Assembly (NCBI RefSeq): GCF_000724485.1 | Contig: NZ_CP007739.1 | Location: 728,843 to 792,842, forward strand | Direction: 5' to 3' | Length of the DNA: 64,000 nt | DNA from: Bacillus methanolicus MGA3 | GTDB taxonomy: Bacteria; Bacillota; Bacilli; Bacillales; Cytobacillaceae | In this document: in pieces, positions 52,139-60,496 of the stretch | How the letters are laid out: the number at the start of each line of letters is the position of its first letter | Position numbering within the stretch: the first letter of the stretch is position 1 | The notes under the pieces: generated by a model | Database searches by the model: none | What the model saw: the letters and a program-made list of their open reading frames with translations, nothing else | Told to the model about the DNA's origin: nothing | Made by a program: the position numbers and the translations under genes

Positions 52139-53650
52139 TTGCAAATTAATATTAAAGGATTAGATGATTATCGGTTTCACCGGCCGCTGCAATTAATTGC
52201 TAATTTGTTTTTTGAAGAAACTGAAATAGTTATGAATGAAAATGACCTATGGGATATTAAAATTCAGTTCGATTTAGAGACAACAGAATTTGTCAAAGTC
52301 AGGGCTGTGCTGTCAGATAGGAAAGGTAATGAGCATTCAGCTTCATTTGAAAGAAGTCTTTCGGAAAACCTTACTGAAAAAGACCGATTTAAACAAATAA
52401 AGAATGCCGTTTCACATGTTTATTTAACAGTGCTCCAAGAGAAAACAGGCATTACCCAAAAATGGGGAATTCTTACCGGCGTCAGGCCAACAAAATTGCT
52501 GCACAGGAAGATCCAAGAAGGAGTACCAAAAGACATTGCCCATCAGCAATTAAAAGAGGACTATTTGATTTCGGATGAAAAAATTTCCTTAATGCAGCAA
52601 ATCGTCGACCGTCAGCTTTCGGTTGTACCGGATTTGTACGAGTTGAAAAATGAAGTCAGTATTTATATTGGTATTCCATTTTGCCCGACAAAATGTGCAT
52701 ATTGTACATTCCCTGCCTATGCCATTAACGGAAGACAAGGATCAGTAAACTCATTTCTAGGCGGACTACATTATGAAATGAGAAAAATCGGCAAATGGCT
52801 GAAGGAAAATGGAATTCGAATCACAACTGTTTATTATGGCGGAGGAACTCCGACAAGCATTACTGCTGAAGAAATGGATATGCTCTATGAAGAAATGTAC
52901 ACGTCTTTTCCTGATGTGAAAAATATCCGAGAAATTACAGTAGAAGCAGGCCGGCCTGATACCATAACACCAGAAAAGCTGGACGTATTAAAAAAATGGA
53001 AGATTAACCGGATCAGCATTAATCCGCAATCATACATCCAAGAAACATTAAAGGCGATTGGCCGCCACCATACAGTTGAAGAAACAGTAGAAAAATATCA
53101 TCTAGCAAGATCAATGGGCATGAACAATATTAATATGGATTTAATCATCGGTTTGCCAGGTGAAGGAGTAAAAGAATTCAGCCATACATTAAATGAAACG
53201 GAAAAGCTGATGCCTGAATCTCTAACTGTTCATACACTTTCTTTCAAGCGTGCTTCCGAAATGACGAAGAATAAAGAAAAGTACAAAGTTGCAGACCGTA
53301 CCGAAGTTGAAAGAATGATGTACATGGCGGAACAATGGACGAAGAACCATGGGTATGTTCCGTATTATTTGTACCGGCAAAAAAATATTCTCGGCAACCT
53401 CGAAAATGTTGGTTACTCGCTTCCGGGCCAGGAAAGCATCTATAATATCATGATTATGGAAGAGCAGCAAACGATTATCGGTCTCGGCTGCGGGGCATCA
53501 AGCAAGTTTGTTCATCCTATTACCGGACAAATCACACATTTTGCCAATCCTAAGGATCCGAAGTCCTATAATGAAAGCTATGAAAAATATACGGAAGAAA
53601 AACTCAAAATTTTAACAGAGCTATTTTTACAGGAAAGCTCTCTTGCGTAA
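52139..53650 (+). CDS. hemZ: Coproporphyrinogen III dehydrogenase-like radical SAM protein HemZ
   Basis: A 503-aa radical S-adenosylmethionine enzyme. The iron-sulfur motif CPTKCAYC has Cys182, Cys186 and Cys189; YYGGGTPTS near 230 follows, as in HemN/HemZ proteins. The N-terminal 170 residues are the extension typical of HemZ. It is implicated in anaerobic heme synthesis in B. subtilis, although many HemN relatives act as heme chaperones instead. TTG at 52139 (MQINIKG) is chosen from spacing to AAAGGTG and from the family start; TTG at 52133 is too close. Confidence 0.9.
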   Translation: MQINIKGLDDYRFHRPLQLIANLFFEETEIVMNENDLWDIKIQFDLETTEFVKVRAVLSDRKGNEHSASFERSLSENLTEKDRFKQIKNAVSHVYLTVLQEKTGITQKWGILTGVRPTKLLHRKIQEGVPKDIAHQQLKEDYLISDEKISLMQQIVDRQLSVVPDLYELKNEVSIYIGIPFCPTKCAYCTFPAYAINGRQGSVNSFLGGLHYEMRKIGKWLKENGIRITTVYYGGGTPTSITAEEMDMLYEEMYTSFPDVKNIREITVEAGRPDTITPEKLDVLKKWKINRISINPQSYIQETLKAIGRHHTVEETVEKYHLARSMGMNNINMDLIIGLPGEGVKEFSHTLNETEKLMPESLTVHTLSFKRASEMTKNKEKYKVADRTEVERMMYMAEQWTKNHGYVPYYLYRQKNILGNLENVGYSLPGQESIYNIMIMEEQQTIIGLGCGASSKFVHPITGQITHFANPKDPKSYNESYEKYTEEKLKILTELFLQESSLA

Positions 53651-53674
53651 AGTGCAAGAGAGTTGATTTTATTA
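53636..53674 (+). terminator. Terminator of hemZ
   Basis: CTCTCTTGC pairs with GCAAGAGAG around the stop codon region, followed by TTGATTTTATT. Confidence 0.75.
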
Positions 53675-53765
53675 TTAAAAAATTCAGAAAATAAAACAAG
53701 GAAATTTAGTAGGAAAGTAGAATATTTTAAGTGAAGACCCTCATAGAATGGTTCGAAATGAGTGT

Positions 53766-53779
53766 TGAAAACGCTTACT
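53766..53779 (+). promoter_or_regulatory. Catabolite-responsive element (cre) before the acyl-CoA ligase gene
   Basis: TGAAAACGCTTACT agrees with the CcpA cre consensus (TGNAANCGNWNNC). It lies 20 bases before the start codon, just upstream of the ribosome binding site, so CcpA would block transcription there. Glucose repression of fatty acid use makes sense. Confidence 0.7.
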
Positions 53780-53799
53780 AAAGTTAGGGGGGATTTACT

Positions 53800-55422
53800 A
53801 TGATGCAAACACCTTTGACAATGCCGCAGATGATAAAAAGAGCCGAAAAGTTTTTTCCGAAAAAACAGGTGATCTCAAGAACAAGCAAAGGAATTCAGCG
53901 ATTTACATATAAAGAGATTGCCTTAAGGACAAGAAAGCTTGCAGACAGCCTTCAAAAGCTTGGTGTGAAACGGGGAGACAAAGTAGGAACTTTGGCCTGG
54001 AACCATCACCGCCATTTAGAAGCCTATTTTGCCATTCCATGCAGTGGAGCTGTCCTTCACACCATTAACATTCGTCTTTCGCCACATCATATTTCCTTTA
54101 TTATAAATCATGCAGAAGACAAAGTTCTGCTTATTGATTCTGATTTAGTTCCTTTAATTGAAAAAGTCCAAGCAGAATTAAAGACAGTTCAAGCTTATAT
54201 TATTATGACAGATGAAAAAGAGCTTCCAGAAACAACTCTTTCACCTGTCTACCATTATGAAAAACTGTTGCTTGATGCTGATGCTAATTATGAATATCCG
54301 GATGATTTAGATGAAAATGCCCCTGCGGGAATGTGCTACACGTCCGCAACAACCGGAAATCCGAAAGGTGTTGTTTACTCACATCGAGGCATTGTTTTAC
54401 ATAGTATGGCACTTGGGCTTTCTGACACGACAGGTGTAAGTGAAAAAGATATCGCTATGCCTGTTGTGCCAATGTTCCATGTTAATGCCTGGGGATTGCC
54501 GTTTGCTGCTGTTTGGTTCGGAACGACACTTGTGATGCCTGGTCCATATTTTACTCCTAAGCTTCTTGCAGAACTGATCGAACAGGAGAAGGTAACGATT
54601 ACGGCTGGAGTGCCGACAATCTGGCTCGGTCTTCTAAAAGAGCTTGATGAAGGAAATTATGATATGAGCAGCTTGCGGGCGGTATTATGCGGCGGGGCAG
54701 CAGCTCCGAAAGGAATGATCAGTGCATTTGAACAAAAACATGGAATTCCGTTTATGCATGCATATGGGATGACAGAAACAAGTCCTATTGTCGTCATTTC
54801 AACATTGAAAAGCTATCAAGAAGAGCTTTCATATGAAGAAAAATTGGATCTTAAAGCCAAACAAGGAATTTTAGTTCCAGGATTGGAGATGAAGGTGGTC
54901 GGTCAAAACGGCGAGGTTAAACGGGATGGAAAAGAAATGGGTGAACTTGCTGTACGCGGTCCATGGATCGCCTCTGAATATTACAAAGATGAGTGGACAA
55001 ATGAAGCTTTCCGGGATGGATGGTTGTATACGGGCGACGTAGTCACGATCGATGAAGAAGGTTTCGTGAAAATTGTTGACAGAACAAAAGATTTGATTAA
55101 AAGCGGGGGAGAATGGATATCTTCCGTAGATCTTGAAAATGCGTTAATGGCTCATGAAGCGGTATTTGAAGCAGCCGTAGTTGCTGTTCCTCATGAACGA
55201 TGGCAGGAACGTCCGGTAGCTTGTGTAGTCCTAAAAGATGCATTTAAAGGGAAAACAGCGAAGGAGGAATTGTATAACTATTTACAGCCGCAATTTGCAA
55301 AATGGTGGCTTCCTGATGACATTATATTCCTTGAGGAAATTCCGAAAACATCGGTAGGGAAATTTTTAAAACGGGAACTGCGTGAGCAGGTTCAAAAGAT
55401 TATCTGCAAAAAAATTAAATAA
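53800..55422 (+). CDS. Fatty acyl-CoA synthetase (AMP-forming)
   Basis: A 540-aa cytosolic ligase that activates fatty acids to acyl-CoA through an acyl-adenylate. The AMP-binding loop [11 protein letters not shown] is near 180-190, YGMTETSP near 323-330, DGWLYTGD near 406-413, and the C-terminal catalytic Lys lies in [13 protein letters not shown]. The sequence type is the AlkK/medium-to-long-chain group. ATG at 53800 follows GGGGGG by 7 bases; ATG at 53803 is equally possible. It has a cre site upstream and a large inverted repeat downstream. An enoyl-CoA hydratase-type gene follows, suggesting a beta-oxidation link. Confidence 0.9.
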   Translation: MMQTPLTMPQMIKRAEKFFPKKQVISRTSKGIQRFTYKEIALRTRKLADSLQKLGVKRGDKVGTLAWNHHRHLEAYFAIPCSGAVLHTINIRLSPHHISFIINHAEDKVLLIDSDLVPLIEKVQAELKTVQAYIIMTDEKELPETTLSPVYHYEKLLLDADANYEYPDDLDENAPAGMCYTSATTGNPKGVVYSHRGIVLHSMALGLSDTTGVSEKDIAMPVVPMFHVNAWGLPFAAVWFGTTLVMPGPYFTPKLLAELIEQEKVTITAGVPTIWLGLLKELDEGNYDMSSLRAVLCGGAAAPKGMISAFEQKHGIPFMHAYGMTETSPIVVISTLKSYQEELSYEEKLDLKAKQGILVPGLEMKVVGQNGEVKRDGKEMGELAVRGPWIASEYYKDEWTNEAFRDGWLYTGDVVTIDEEGFVKIVDRTKDLIKSGGEWISSVDLENALMAHEAVFEAAVVAVPHERWQERPVACVVLKDAFKGKTAKEELYNYLQPQFAKWWLPDDIIFLEEIPKTSVGKFLKRELREQVQKIICKKIK

Positions 55423-55426
55423 TAAA

Positions 55427-55520
55427 GAAGCTAACTCATAAGGGTCTGATCCCTCCAGCAATGATGATATAAAATATATTGTATTGGAGAGATCAGACCC
55501 TTTTCTTTTGAGTTAGCTTT
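55427..55520. repeat. Long inverted repeat with GGGTCTGATCC core, terminator-like
   Basis: AAGCTAACTCATAAGGGTCT, GATCCCTCCA pairs with TTGGAGAGATCAGACCC and TGAGTTAGCTT across about 35 AT-rich bases, followed by TATTTTTT. It belongs to the GGGTCTGACCC family and probably ends the acyl-CoA ligase transcript. Confidence 0.8.
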
Positions 55521-55623
55521 ATTTTTTAAGGAAGTTTAAAACATTCAAAAAAAATATGGCAGTATTTTAAAATAAGTTGATAACCTTTATAATATGTATG
55601 ATAAATTAAAGGAGGGGTTCTTG

Positions 55624-56415
55624 TTGTCTATTGACTCTGCATCAAATACAGTTCTTGTTCATATAGATGGACGAGTGGCAACATTGGAGCTGAACAGGCC
55701 GGAATCACTGAACGCTCTAAACTGCGAAATGATTAAAGAATTAACTTCAAAACTGAAAGATCTCAGTTATAATGATGAAATTGACATTATTGTATTAAAG
55801 GGAAGTGACAGGGCTTTTTCTTCCGGCGGAGATATAAAGGCAATGCTTTTAGAAATAAATGAAAGCGATTTCTCTGTTATAATGGATAGAATAAATGAAT
55901 TAGTCGTAACATTATACAGCATCTCTAAACTTACAATCAGTGCGATTTCAGGTGCAGCAGCCGGTCTTGGCCTAAGTCTTGCATTGGCTACAGACTATAT
56001 TATTGCCGACCGAGCAAGTAAAATTGCGATGAACTTTATCAGCATCGGTTTAATCCCGGATGGTGGGGCACACTTCTTTTTAGAAAAAAGATTAGGGGAG
56101 GCAAAGGCAAAACAAGTGATTTGGGAAGGGAAGCCAATGACCGCTGATGAAGCATATCAAGTGGGGCTTATTTCAGAAATTGCCCAGGAAAATATAGACG
56201 ATGCTTTACAGCGAAAATTAAACGATTGGCTTCAAAAGCCTATACAGGCAATGATCAGAACAAAGAAAATCATGGCGGAAAGAAACCGTCCGGACTTGCT
56301 CAAAATTTTAGAATTGGAAAAACATGGACAATATAAAATGAGGCAAACAGAGGACCATCAAGAGGGAATCAAAGCCTTCATTGAAAAACGGAAGCCGAAT
56401 TTCAAAGGGAACTAA
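55624..56415 (+). CDS. yhaR: Enoyl-CoA hydratase/isomerase family protein YhaR
   Basis: A 263-aa crotonase-fold protein. The oxyanion-hole segments are SSGGDIKAM near 65 and SGAAAGLGLSLALATDY near 102-118; the IPDGGAHFFL segment near 140 replaces one of the usual catalytic Glu residues, so hydratase activity cannot be assumed. B. subtilis YhaR is similar and lies at the same place. TTG at 55624 follows GGAGGGG by 7 bases; an ATG at 55594 lies upstream of the ribosome binding site and is unlikely. Confidence 0.87.
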   Translation: MSIDSASNTVLVHIDGRVATLELNRPESLNALNCEMIKELTSKLKDLSYNDEIDIIVLKGSDRAFSSGGDIKAMLLEINESDFSVIMDRINELVVTLYSISKLTISAISGAAAGLGLSLALATDYIIADRASKIAMNFISIGLIPDGGAHFFLEKRLGEAKAKQVIWEGKPMTADEAYQVGLISEIAQENIDDALQRKLNDWLQKPIQAMIRTKKIMAERNRPDLLKILELEKHGQYKMRQTEDHQEGIKAFIEKRKPNFKGN

Positions 56416-56493
56416 TAAAACGAAAAACGTGCGTAAGTTTTAAACTCCCAACCCTAACATGGAAATAGGGTTCATTTTAAAACAAAGTCAACA

Positions 56494-56611
56494 TAATTAG
56501 GCGGTGTGAGCGGAGCCAGGCATTAACTATTTACAACACTAAACAAGGTTCTTGCTTAAGCAGATTAACATTTTTATTTTTGTAAGCGCAGCTCCGCCCC
56601 TTTTCCACAAA
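56494..56611 (-). repeat. Dispersed ~110-bp repeat, copy C (reverse)
   Basis: On the reverse strand it starts TGTGGAAAAGGGGCGGAGCT and ends GCCTGGCTCCGCTCACACCG, CCTAATTATG. Inner bases GCAAGAACCTTGTTTAG and TTGTAAATAGTTA match copy B. It lies between the convergent yhaR and yhzD genes. Confidence 0.8.
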
Positions 56612-56639
56612 AAAGCAAAGGACAATCCTTTGCTTTTTT
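56609..56639. terminator. Bidirectional terminator between yhaR and yhzD
   Basis: AAAAAGCAAAGGA pairs with TCCTTTGCTTTTT around CAA, with A and T runs on both sides. It directly abuts repeat copy C. Confidence 0.85.
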
Positions 56640-56656
56640 TGACTCTTATAAATTTC

Positions 56657-56842
56657 TTATGGATGAAATAGTAACAATTTTCCTGTTGGAGATGTGCAGC
56701 GGTGGGTTTTTTCAATAAGGCCTTTTTCTTCAAGAATTTTTTTTCCGAGCAATTTTGCTTCGTCATCATTGCTAGCTTGAAAAGATTCATCTAACAGTTT
56801 TTCGCCGTTAGGTTTAAATGCAGTTATTTTATAAGTCTTCAT
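56657..56842 (-). CDS. yhzD: Small conserved protein YhzD
   Basis: A 61-aa soluble protein with the C-terminal motif THRCTSPTGKLLLFHP. Length, sequence and position between yhaR and yhaQ match B. subtilis YhzD. The function is unknown. AGGAG precedes the ATG by about 8 bases. The region upstream to yhaQ (about 120 bases) holds divergent promoters. Confidence 0.8.
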   Translation of the reverse strand: MKTYKITAFKPNGEKLLDESFQASNDDEAKLLGKKILEEKGLIEKTHRCTSPTGKLLLFHP

Positions 56843-56982
56843 GTTTCTTAACTCCTTTGAATTATAATTTTCTGATTGTTTACTATTATTCTTTCATAAT
56901 TTCTTTTTTTTCGCAAAAAAAATGGAAAATTGAAACATTTTTATGACATAATTCGTATAATTTCATGAAAGGAGGAAAAATT

Positions 56983-57882
56983 ATGGTCCTGCAGATTAGC
57001 CATGTCACAAAACGTTTTGGGCAGTTTACTGCTGTGGATGATCTAACTTTAACGATACCAGAAAAAGAAATGTTCGGGTTTCTGGGGGCTAATGGCGCTG
57101 GAAAAACGACTACTTTCCGGATGATTTTAGGATTGCTTGAGCCTAGCGATGGCGAAATTACTTGGGATGGGAAGCCGATCAATTATTCTGCGAGCCATTT
57201 GATTGGCTATCTGCCCGAAGAAAGGGGACTTTATCCTAAATTAAAAGTAAAAGAACAAATTGTCTATCTTGCAAGATTAAGAGGGATGAAGAAGCAGGAC
57301 GCACTTAGGGAACTGAATATTTGGCTTGAGCGATTCAAGGTGCCTGAATATGCTGATAAAAAAGTCGAGGAGCTATCAAAAGGAAACCAGCAAAAAATTC
57401 AATTTATCGCAGCGGTCATACATAAGCCTAAGCTTTTGATTTTGGATGAACCTTTCAGCGGTCTTGATCCTGTTAATGTTGAACAGCTGAAGGAAGCTGT
57501 TATGGACTTGAAGGAAAATGGAACAACAATAGTCTTTTCAAGCCACAGGATGGAGCATGTGGAAGAAATGTGCGAGCATTTGTGCATTATGCATCGAGGA
57601 CGTCCGGTTCTACATGGCGCATTAAAGGAAATAAAACGTTCATTTGGGAAGAAAAATCTTGTGATTCATTCTGATTTTAGAATGGACTTTCTAAAAAACT
57701 ATCAAGGTGTAACTAGAGCGAAAGAAACTCCTGAGGGTATCCATCTTCAAATTGAAGGGGAAGAAGTTGCGGAACAGATTTTAAAGGAAATTGTCGGAAA
57801 AGGGTTTATCCGCAAATTTGAATTAGAAGAACCTTCTTTAAATGATATTTTTATCGAGAAAGTAGGTGCTTCATATGAATAA
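56983..57882 (+). CDS. yhaQ: ABC transporter ATP-binding protein YhaQ (NatA-like)
   Basis: A 299-aa ATPase. Walker A GANGAGKTT near 36-44, signature LSKGNQQK near 132-139, Walker B LLILDEPFSGLDP near 151-163 and the switch His in SSHRMEH near 186. It pairs with YhaP. The family resembles NatA of the sodium exporter NatAB; the substrate is not established. The ATG at 56983 follows GGAGG; the frame opens six codons earlier. It overlaps yhaP by 8 bases. Confidence 0.9.
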   Translation: MVLQISHVTKRFGQFTAVDDLTLTIPEKEMFGFLGANGAGKTTTFRMILGLLEPSDGEITWDGKPINYSASHLIGYLPEERGLYPKLKVKEQIVYLARLRGMKKQDALRELNIWLERFKVPEYADKKVEELSKGNQQKIQFIAAVIHKPKLLILDEPFSGLDPVNVEQLKEAVMDLKENGTTIVFSSHRMEHVEEMCEHLCIMHRGRPVLHGALKEIKRSFGKKNLVIHSDFRMDFLKNYQGVTRAKETPEGIHLQIEGEEVAEQILKEIVGKGFIRKFELEEPSLNDIFIEKVGASYE

Positions 57883-59128
57883 TTTTTGGATTATCCTATT
57901 TCATACATTTATTAGCAAATTGAAATCAAAGTCGTTTGTCGTTACAACCATCCTTACACTATTAATTGTTATTGGTCTGACAAATATGAACAATATTATC
58001 ACGTTTTTCGATAAAGACGGCGGAAAGGAAAAGGTAGCCGTACTAGATGAAACAGGCCAGCTGTTTGAAGCTTATAAACAAAAAATGAATGCAATCAACA
58101 AAGATATTAAGCTGTCAAAAATAGAAACGACCAAAGATAAGGCGATAGAGGACGTTAAAAATGACAAGTACAAAGGCCTTCTTGTCCTTTCTTTCGATAA
58201 AAACAAACTTCCGGCTGCAAATTATCATACAAAAAGTATTTCTGATACTGCTCTTTCGGGAGATCTCGAAAACGGGCTGCAGCAATTAAAGACAATGTTA
58301 GTGTCATCGCAAATGAAATTATCGCCGGAACAGCTTAGCAAACTTTACGAGCCTCCATCGTTTAAAAAAACAGCGCTTGAAGAAAACGCAAAAACTGAAG
58401 AAGAATTGACTCAAGCGAGAGGACTCGTCTATGTTCTTTTATTCGTCATTTATTTTGCCGTCATTATGTACTCCAATATGATTGCAATGGAAGTAGCCAC
58501 TGAAAAGACTTCAAGAGTGATGGAAATTCTTATTTCTAGCGTTTCTCCGATTAAGCAAATGTTTGCGAAGATTCTTGGTGTTGCATTAGTCAGTTTAACC
58601 CAGCTTTCCATGCTTCTTATTGTCGGATATTTTTCAATCAAGGAAAATCTAAAATCGATGAAAGGGGGCTTCTTCGAATTTTTCGGATTTGAAGACATCC
58701 AGCCTTCAACAATTTTTTATGCAGTCGTATTTTTTATTTTAGGATACTTTCTGTATGCAACCCTAGCGGCATTTCTGGGTTCTCTTGTCAGCAGAATTGA
58801 AGATATCCAGCAATTTATCACTCCGATGACGATGATTGTCGTTGCTGGTTTTATGATCGCCATGTTCGGCTTAAACAGGCCGGAAACGCCATTTATAACA
58901 GTTACATCCTATATTCCATTTTTCACCCCGATGCTTATGTTTATGAGAGTCGGAATGCTGACGCTTCCTGTTTGGGAGCCAATGCTTGGAATTGTTATAC
59001 TTCTCATTACGATTATCGTGTTAGCTATTTTTGGGGCACGTGTCTATAAAGGAGGAGTTTTGATGTACGGCAAATCAAATTCATTTAAAGATATTAAAAA
59101 AGCATTGCAAATATCAAAAAATGATTAA
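57875..59128 (+). CDS. yhaP: ABC transporter permease YhaP (NatB-like)
   Basis: A 417-aa membrane protein with ABC-2 type permease layout: one N-terminal helix (about 10-32), an extracellular domain of about 150 residues, then five to six helices from residue 190 on, including EVATEKTSRVMEILISSVSP, the typical NatB coupling segment. ATG at 57875 aligns with family starts; a GTG three codons earlier is possible. It forms an exporter with YhaQ and is followed by a strong terminator. Confidence 0.9.
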   Translation: MNNFWIILFHTFISKLKSKSFVVTTILTLLIVIGLTNMNNIITFFDKDGGKEKVAVLDETGQLFEAYKQKMNAINKDIKLSKIETTKDKAIEDVKNDKYKGLLVLSFDKNKLPAANYHTKSISDTALSGDLENGLQQLKTMLVSSQMKLSPEQLSKLYEPPSFKKTALEENAKTEEELTQARGLVYVLLFVIYFAVIMYSNMIAMEVATEKTSRVMEILISSVSPIKQMFAKILGVALVSLTQLSMLLIVGYFSIKENLKSMKGGFFEFFGFEDIQPSTIFYAVVFFILGYFLYATLAAFLGSLVSRIEDIQQFITPMTMIVVAGFMIAMFGLNRPETPFITVTSYIPFFTPMLMFMRVGMLTLPVWEPMLGIVILLITIIVLAIFGARVYKGGVLMYGKSNSFKDIKKALQISKND

Positions 59129-59153
59129 ATTGTATGTAGAAGAATTCAAATCT

Positions 59154-59187
59154 TGAAGCTTGCCATACCGGCAAGCTTCTTTTTTAA
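59154..59187 (+). terminator. Terminator of yhaQP
   Basis: GAAGCTTGCC pairs with GGCAAGCTTC around ATACC, followed by six T. Confidence 0.9.
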
Positions 59188-59272
59188 AAATTGATCGAAA
59201 ATCGAGGTAGAACGTGCATTCGCTTTTTGTAAATGCTACAATGAAATAAAAACGGACGAGAGGAAACTTGTA

Positions 59273-60496
59273 ATGAAAGAAGTAACATTCATTCATGCTG
59301 CCGACCTTCATTTAGACAGTCCGATGACAGGTTTAAAGCATTTGCCGAAGCAAATTTTTCAAAGGCTGCAGGAAAGCACGTTTCACGCTTTCAGAAGGCT
59401 AATTGATGCCGCCTTAACGTTTAATGTTGATTTTGTCATTCTAGCAGGTGACTTATATGATGGAGAAAACCGCAGTCTACGTGCTCAAACCCGTTTTCGG
59501 AAAGAAATGGAGCGGTTGCTAGAGCGAAATATTCCTGTCTATATTGTTCATGGCAATCATGACCATTTAGGAGGTATGTGGCCGCATTTTCAAATGCCAG
59601 ACAATGTACATATTTTTAAAGAGCATGTTGAATCGAAAGATTTTCAAAAAAGCGATGGAACGACTGTCCGCCTGTACGGATTCAGTTATCCCGACCGTCA
59701 TGTGTTTGATCGAATGATTACTCAATATAAAAGAGAAGAAGGCGCCGATTTTCATATTGGAATTCTTCACGGATATCATGAAGGAAGCAGTAATCACGGC
59801 AAATATGCTCCTTTTCATCTAAAAGAGCTGCTTGAGAAGCAGTTTGATTATTGGGCACTTGGCCACATCCATAAGAGATCTATTTTATCAGAATTTCCAC
59901 CTGTTTTGTATCCCGGAAACATTCAAGGCCGGAATAAAAAAGAAACAGGTATAAAAGGGTGCTATTTTGTTTCATTAACTGAACATGACGCGAGTTTGCG
60001 ATTTGTTGAAACCTCTGATGTGATTTGGGAAGATGTAAAAACGGATGCAGAGCATATTGATTCGGTTCATGAACTTTATGAATTTTGCAGGAAAACAATG
60101 GAGGAATATCGCCGGGAAGGGATCGGTACCCTTTTACATCTTTCTTTAACTAACGTCAAGATTGACGGGATGCATACACAATTGTCTGAATGGCTGGAAC
60201 TTTTTCAGGAAGAAGAGAAAGATGAAAGCTCATTTGTATGGCCTGTAAAGATAGAAGTGGAGGAAAAGGTCAATTGGGAACGGAGCAAATTGACTTTGGA
60301 GGCGGACTTTTATCGCGAGCTATTCGAGGCCATTGACGAGTACAGAGATATAGAGGAATGCCTTTCTCCGTTATATCAACATCCGAATGCACGAAAATAT
60401 TTAAATGCTTTAGATGAATATGAGAGTGCAAGGTTGAAAAAAGAAGCCGAGGATTTGCTTATTAGAAGCTTATTACGAAAGGAGGCGTTTGAATGA
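59273..60496 (+). CDS. yhaO: DNA repair exonuclease YhaO (SbcD/Mre11-like)
   Basis: A 407-aa metallophosphoesterase nuclease. The Mre11-type motifs are DLHLDSP near 11, GDLYDG near 59, GNHDH near 94, and the C-terminal His ligands in HGYHEG and GHIHKR. Length equals B. subtilis YhaO. It works with YhaN, an SMC-like ATPase, in DNA-end processing. The ATG at 59273 has GAGAGGA upstream. Its stop overlaps the yhaN start (ATGA). Confidence 0.93.
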   Translation: MKEVTFIHAADLHLDSPMTGLKHLPKQIFQRLQESTFHAFRRLIDAALTFNVDFVILAGDLYDGENRSLRAQTRFRKEMERLLERNIPVYIVHGNHDHLGGMWPHFQMPDNVHIFKEHVESKDFQKSDGTTVRLYGFSYPDRHVFDRMITQYKREEGADFHIGILHGYHEGSSNHGKYAPFHLKELLEKQFDYWALGHIHKRSILSEFPPVLYPGNIQGRNKKETGIKGCYFVSLTEHDASLRFVETSDVIWEDVKTDAEHIDSVHELYEFCRKTMEEYRREGIGTLLHLSLTNVKIDGMHTQLSEWLELFQEEEKDESSFVWPVKIEVEEKVNWERSKLTLEADFYRELFEAIDEYRDIEECLSPLYQHPNARKYLNALDEYESARLKKEAEDLLIRSLLRKEAFE

